Positions 5,443 to 8,752 of a stretch of 8,752 nucleotides of DNA are shown here, in pieces. Within the stretch, counting starts at the first letter, position 1, and each line of letters begins with the position of its first letter. The DNA lies in contig JBAXYJ010000115.1 in assembly GCA_041670885.1 (NCBI GenBank), forward strand, positions 1 through 8,752. The letters run 5' to 3'. The notes beneath the pieces were generated by a model. That model worked only from the letters and a program-made list of their open reading frames with translations. It had not been told where the DNA came from and did no database searches. The translations under genes and the position numbers were made by a program. This DNA comes from JAJBWD01 sp041670885. GTDB taxonomy: Bacteria; Bacillota; Clostridia; Clostridiales; Clostridiaceae.

Positions 5443-5495
5443 GATATTACATAATTATATTTTATACTAAAAGCTATTTAAGATTATGTAATATC
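5443..5495 (+). repeat. Long perfect inverted repeat between the repressor gene and nagB
   Basis: Perfect 13-bp arms GATATTACATAAT (5443-5455) and ATTATGTAATATC (5483-5495) flank a 27-base AT-rich loop. It starts two bases after the repressor stop codon and ends 16 bases before the nagB ribosome binding site. No T-tract follows, so it is not a classical terminator. It could be an mRNA stem that adjusts relative expression of nagR and nagBA, or a protein-binding palindrome. Confidence 0.75.
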
Positions 5496-5521
5496 TCAAT
5501 ATTAAGTTAGGAGGAGTAAAA

Positions 5522-6253
5522 ATGAGGATTCATATATTGAAAAATTACGAGGAATTAAGCAAAAAGGCAGCAGAAATTATAAAATCACAGATAGTTTTAA
5601 AAGATGATTCTGTAATCGGGTTTGCAACCGGAAGTACCCCCCTTGGTACTTATAAAGAACTTATTAACATGCATAAGGAAGGCTTGGACTTTTCAAATAT
5701 AACTACCTTCAACCTGGATGAATACTACGGTCTCCCGGCAAGTGATGTTAACAGCTATCACTATTTTATGTATAGCAATCTATTTGATCATATAAATGTA
5801 AGTAAGAAAAAGGTTCATATTCCGGATGGAGAAGTTAAGGATGTGGATAAGTTCTGTAAAGATTATGAGGGAAATATAGCAAAGGCAGGCGGAATAGATC
5901 TTCAGATTTTAGGAATTGGCAAAAACGGTCATATCGGATTTAATGAGCCGGATGATAATATGGATGTGCCAACACATCTGACAGATTTAACTGAGGGAAC
6001 CATAAATGCAAATTCAAGATTTTTTGATTCAATTGACCAGGTACCAAAACAGGCAATAACAATGGGACTTGGAACTATTATGAAATCAAAAAGAATACTT
6101 CTTTTGGCCAGCGGAGAAGATAAGGCAGAGATAATAGAGAAGATGCTGAAGGCTCAGGTTGTAACTACGAATATCCCGGCTTCCTTCTTATTTTTACATA
6201 ATAATGTTGACATATTAGTTGATGAAAAAGCTGCTTCACTAATGGAGAGATAG
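5522..6253 (+). CDS. nagB: Glucosamine-6-phosphate deaminase
   Basis: A 243-residue cytoplasmic enzyme converting glucosamine-6-phosphate to fructose-6-phosphate and ammonia, the step that feeds amino sugars into glycolysis. Visible motifs are GFATGSTPLGTYKEL (33-47, phosphate site), TFNLDEYYGL (62-71) with the proton-acceptor D66, SYHYFMYSNLF (78-88), and GIGKNGHIGFNEP (131-143) with H137 and E142. The ring-opening position is N135 where E. coli has Asp; Asn here is, to my recollection, common in Firmicutes. It is shorter than the E. coli protein (266 residues), lacking its C-terminal tail, as is usual in Gram-positives. AGGAGG-type Shine-Dalgarno at 5509-5515. nagA follows after 10 bases, so the two are co-translated partners in one operon. 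Confidence 0.97.
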   Translation: MRIHILKNYEELSKKAAEIIKSQIVLKDDSVIGFATGSTPLGTYKELINMHKEGLDFSNITTFNLDEYYGLPASDVNSYHYFMYSNLFDHINVSKKKVHIPDGEVKDVDKFCKDYEGNIAKAGGIDLQILGIGKNGHIGFNEPDDNMDVPTHLTDLTEGTINANSRFFDSIDQVPKQAITMGLGTIMKSKRILLLASGEDKAEIIEKMLKAQVVTTNIPASFLFLHNNVDILVDEKAASLMER

Positions 6254-6256
6254 GAG
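6252..6256 (+). promoter_or_regulatory. nagA ribosome binding site overlapping the nagB stop codon
   Basis: AGGAG at 6252-6256 shares its first two bases with the nagB stop codon TAG (6251-6253) and lies 7 bases before the nagA ATG at 6264. A ribosome ending nagB therefore occupies the nagA start site, which suggests translational coupling. Confidence 0.75.
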
Positions 6257-6263
6257 AATTGTA

Positions 6264-7436
6264 ATGAAAACATTGATAAAAAATGTAAAGATTATAAAAA
6301 GTAATGGAATAATTAAAGGCTCTGTGGTTTTGGATGATGGAAAAATTAAAGAAATCCTGGCAGAATCTGTAGAAGAATCAGAATTTGAAAATGTTATAGA
6401 TGGAAATGGAAAGTACTTATCTGCTGGCTTCATAGATATACATAATCATGGTAATTTTGGTAAGGATGCCATGGAAGGTACCTATGAAGCTCTGGATACA
6501 ATGGCCTCCTTTCATATAAAAAATGGTGTTACAGGATTTTTGGCAACTACTATGACAGATACCAAGACAGCTACCTTAAAAGCCATAAAAAATACTGTTT
6601 CTTATATTAATGAGGATTCAGGAAAAATTGAAAATAAATCTAAGGTATTAGGAATTCATATGGAGGGCCCGTACTTTTCCTTGGAGAAGAAAGGAGCCCA
6701 GCCTGGTAAAGGTATAAAGGCGCCGGAGCTTCAGGAAATTGAAGAGTATATTAAAGCATCTGAAGGGAAATTAAAGTTATTAGCAATAGCACCTGAAGTA
6801 AAGGGAGCAGCAGAAGCTGTAAGATACCTGAAAGGTAAGGGAGTTACTGTATCTCTTGGGCATTCAAACGGAACCTATATCGATGCAATACGGGCCATAG
6901 AGGCAGGAGCTACGGAAGCAACCCACCTATATAACGGAATGAGAAGCTTCAGTCAAAGAGAACCTGGAATAATTGGAGCAGTACTTACTGACCCAAGAGT
7001 TAGATGTGAACTTATTTGCGACGGGATACATGTCCATCCTGCAGCCATGAAAATGGCTTATATGCTTAAGGGAGAGGATGGGATAATCCTTATATCAGAT
7101 GCCATGATGGCCACAGGACTAGAAGATGGCTGGTACACTCTTGGAATTCAGGATGTGCTAGTTGAAAATGGAGTTGCAAGACTTAAGGATGGAACCTTGG
7201 CAGGATCAACCCTTACTTTAAATAAGGCAGTATATAATATGGTAAATAAAGTTCAAGTTCCTTTATACCAGGCAGTAAAAATGGCAAGCCTAAACCCGGC
7301 AAAAGCAATTAAGGAAGATGATAAAAAGGGTAGTATAGAAAGAGGAAAGGATGCTGACCTTATAATATTCGATGATAATATAAATATAGAGAAGGCTTTC
7401 ATATCAGGAAAGCTTGTTTATGAAAAAATCCGCTGA
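6264..7436 (+). CDS. nagA: N-acetylglucosamine-6-phosphate deacetylase
   Basis: A 390-residue cytoplasmic amidohydrolase that removes acetate from GlcNAc-6-P, giving GlcN-6-P for NagB. Full length for the family. After a small N-terminal beta domain, the metal-dependent barrel shows GFIDIHNHG (55-63; H60, H62), HMEGPYFS (132-139) with metal ligand E134, SLGHSNGTYIDA (197-208) with H200, THLYNGM (220-226) with H221, ICDGIHVHPAA (251-261), and catalytic D279 in LISDAMMATG (276-285). The C-terminal ASLNPAKA and GSIERGKDADLIIFD segments complete the typical amidohydrolase ending. All key residues are present. It is last in the operon; its final three codons and stop form part of the terminator hairpin. 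Confidence 0.97.
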   Translation: MKTLIKNVKIIKSNGIIKGSVVLDDGKIKEILAESVEESEFENVIDGNGKYLSAGFIDIHNHGNFGKDAMEGTYEALDTMASFHIKNGVTGFLATTMTDTKTATLKAIKNTVSYINEDSGKIENKSKVLGIHMEGPYFSLEKKGAQPGKGIKAPELQEIEEYIKASEGKLKLLAIAPEVKGAAEAVRYLKGKGVTVSLGHSNGTYIDAIRAIEAGATEATHLYNGMRSFSQREPGIIGAVLTDPRVRCELICDGIHVHPAAMKMAYMLKGEDGIILISDAMMATGLEDGWYTLGIQDVLVENGVARLKDGTLAGSTLTLNKAVYNMVNKVQVPLYQAVKMASLNPAKAIKEDDKKGSIERGKDADLIIFDDNINIEKAFISGKLVYEKIR

Positions 7437-7451
7437 AAAGCGGATTTTTTT
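7423..7451. terminator. Shared bidirectional terminator inside the ends of nagA and the ABC permease gene
   Basis: A 12-bp perfect stem (AAAAAATCCGCT at 7423-7434 with AGCGGATTTTTT at 7439-7450) is closed by a GAAA tetraloop and has U-tracts on both strands. The nagA stop TGA (7434-7436) sits at the top of the hairpin, and the stop of the convergent permease gene (7450-7452) sits at the right foot. One element thus ends both transcripts with essentially no intergenic DNA. Confidence 0.93.
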
Positions 7452-8205
7452 ATATAACTTCTGCCTTTTTTAATCTATGCATAGTAAGCAGTATGAATAA
7501 CAGAGAAATAATAAATGTGGCTGTAAGTCCCTTTATGCTGCCATCGAAGGAAAATTTATTAGCTGAACTTATCAGTATATATGGAGAAAAATCTTTGATT
7601 TTATCAACAAAGTTAAGTGTACCTAAAAGGTAACATATTATAAGGACTAATATACCGGAAAACACTGATTTCTTAAACAGACTGCTGAATAATAAAAGTA
7701 ATGATATTGAAAAAGCATAATAAGCTGATATAAGGGCAGCTGAGGTTAAAACCTTGTTTATATTAATATCGCCGCCGGAAAACAATACACTGGCATAATA
7801 GTAATTTAAAATAAAACCAATGAAAACAAGTATTGTAATTGATAAAATATGATGAATAAACTTAGCAAGAACCATAGCCCTTGGGCTTGCCCCTCTTGAA
7901 TATGGAAATACCAGTTTATGTCCCCATAACTCATCTCCTAAAGTTCCTGAGAAAGTAAAAACCACAACAAGAAGACCTATCTGGTAAAGATCCTTTATAT
8001 AATTTGTAACAGCATAAGCTCTGTCAACCTTAAATAAGCTTGCCAAATCAATGGGAACCTGACTTTTTAATATGTCTGGCAGCATCTTCAGCATAATGGG
8101 ATCCAATACTGCAAATATTAAAAGTCCTATGGCAAGTACTAAATACTTATAATTTCTTATACTTTCAATAACTTCCTTTTTAAAATAAGCTTTAAATGTT
8201 CTCAT
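7450..8205 (-). CDS. ABC-2 type transporter permease
   Basis: A 251-residue membrane protein with about six predicted transmembrane segments (roughly 21-41, 72-92, 117-137, 152-175, 180-198 and 227-243), the usual ABC-2 permease layout. A basic cytoplasmic N-terminus (KAYFKKEVIESIRNYKY) precedes the first segment. The loop after the second segment (GDELWGHKLVFPYSRGASPRAMVLAKF, about 90-116, in part) resembles the coupling region of exporters whose ATPase partner is a separate subunit. Its start overlaps the end of the ATPase gene by 14 bases in another frame, so both are co-translated and presumably form one exporter. Substrate cannot be inferred. Convergent with the nag operon and with no visible link to amino-sugar use. 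Confidence 0.88.
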   Translation of the reverse strand: MRTFKAYFKKEVIESIRNYKYLVLAIGLLIFAVLDPIMLKMLPDILKSQVPIDLASLFKVDRAYAVTNYIKDLYQIGLLVVVFTFSGTLGDELWGHKLVFPYSRGASPRAMVLAKFIHHILSITILVFIGFILNYYYASVLFSGGDININKVLTSAALISAYYAFSISLLLLFSSLFKKSVFSGILVLIICYLLGTLNFVDKIKDFSPYILISSANKFSFDGSIKGLTATFIISLLFILLTMHRLKKAEVI

Positions 8206-8752
8206 CTTTACTCACCAACCTTAAGAATATATCTTCTAAATTACTGTTTCGTAAGTTAAAACTTGTAACAGGAATGCCAAGATTTGATATATCCTTTAAA
8301 ATATTTTGTTTAGCGTCAGTCATATCACTGATATGAAGACTTACCTTCCTGCCCTTAATTGATATATTATCAACATAAGAAATTTGCTTTAAATTATTTT
8401 TTTCTACATCTTCTTCAAATTCAATATCATATATAGGTTTAACATAATCCTTTTTTATATTTTCCAAAGAGTCATTCCTTATTATTTTGCCCTTATGAAT
8501 TAAGGCAACTAGGTCACATACTCTCTCCACATCGTTTAAGATATGGGTAGATATAAAAACTGTTTTACCTTTTTTCTTTAAATCCAGAATAAGATCTAAG
8601 ACTTCTCTTCTTCCTCCTACATCAAGAGCTGAGGTAGGTTCATCAAGAAAAATAATGTCAGGGCTTGATAAAAGGGCTGCAGCTATTCCAAGCCGCTGCC
8701 TCATGCCGCCGGAGTATTTTCCTATTCTAAGCTTTTTATATTCATTTAACCC
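8192..8752 (-). CDS. ABC transporter ATP-binding protein (partial, 5' end outside the window)
   Basis: The last 186 residues of an ABC ATPase that couples ATP hydrolysis to the permease encoded just downstream. The reading frame continues without a stop to the window edge, so the methionine at 8704 is internal: the 16 residues before it include the first part of the ABC signature YSGGMRQRLG. Visible are that signature, Walker B and D-loop DIIFLDEPTSALD, and the switch histidine in VFISTHIL. The C-terminal region after about visible residue 95 (YDIEFEEDV... to LEDIFLRLVS) fits the DUF4162-type tail of exporter ATPases. Walker A and the Q-loop lie beyond the right edge. The promoter of this pair is not in the window. 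Confidence 0.92.
   Translation of the reverse strand, partial: GLNEYKKLRIGKYSGGMRQRLGIAAALLSSPDIIFLDEPTSALDVGGRREVLDLILDLKKKGKTVFISTHILNDVERVCDLVALIHKGKIIRNDSLENIKKDYVKPIYDIEFEEDVEKNNLKQISYVDNISIKGRKVSLHISDMTDAKQNILKDISNLGIPVTSFNLRNSNLEDIFLRLVSKDENI

Noticed and set aside
5443..5495. Intrinsic terminator between nagR and nagB
   Set aside because: The stem is long but AT-rich with a 27-base loop and no T-tract follows, so it is listed as an unexplained inverted repeat instead.
6239..6433. 64-codon minus-strand frame across the nagB-nagA junction
   Set aside because: Antisense to two well-supported enzymes. The hydrophobic look comes from reading AT-rich coding DNA backwards.
8192..8704. Methionine at 8704 as the true start of the ABC ATPase
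   Set aside because: The frame stays open to 8752 and the residues before it are the start of the ABC signature motif, so the gene is cut by the window edge and not naturally short.

Overview
The window looks like the chromosome of a low-GC Firmicute, most likely Clostridium or a close relative. The basis is the AT-rich intergenic DNA, strong AGGAGG-type ribosome binding sites, consensus sigma-A promoters, an rRNA operon ending 23S-5S-tRNA-Phe, and proteins that read as clostridial. I cannot name the species from sequence alone.

Layout. Positions 1-398 hold the 3' end of 23S rRNA, a complete 5S rRNA and tRNA-Phe(GAA), closed by a bidirectional terminator. Positions 455-2853, on the minus strand, hold a glucose/N-acetylglucosamine-type PTS IICB permease followed by a TIM-barrel-like protein of unknown function, separated by a hairpin terminator. 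Positions 2854-3215 form a compact divergent control region. Positions 3216-3689 (+) encode the matching free IIA protein. Positions 3735-4574 (-) encode a GlcT-type antiterminator. Positions 4734-7436 (+) hold gntR(nagR-like)-nagB-nagA. Positions 7450-8752 (-) hold an ABC exporter permease and its ATPase, the latter running off the right edge.

How it works together (inference from families and order). IIA passes phosphate to the IIB domain of the permease, which brings in an amino sugar, probably GlcNAc, as GlcNAc-6-P. NagA deacetylates it, and NagB deaminates and isomerises glucosamine-6-P to fructose-6-P and ammonia. Import and catabolism appear to be controlled separately. The two PTS transcripts each start at a near-perfect TTGACA-17-TATACT promoter and run into a GlcT-like RNA antiterminator (RAT) site overlapping an intrinsic terminator. 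The catabolic genes sit behind a GntR/HutC-family repressor with a palindromic candidate operator just downstream of its own promoter.

The most notable structure is 2972-3179: two back-to-back promoters share a near-palindrome that contains both -35 boxes, and each promoter fires into its own RAT-terminator switch, so one antiterminator probably sets IICB and IIA together. This is a known class of switch in an unusually symmetric arrangement, not a new system. I see no CRISPR array, insertion sequence, phage gene or recombination site.
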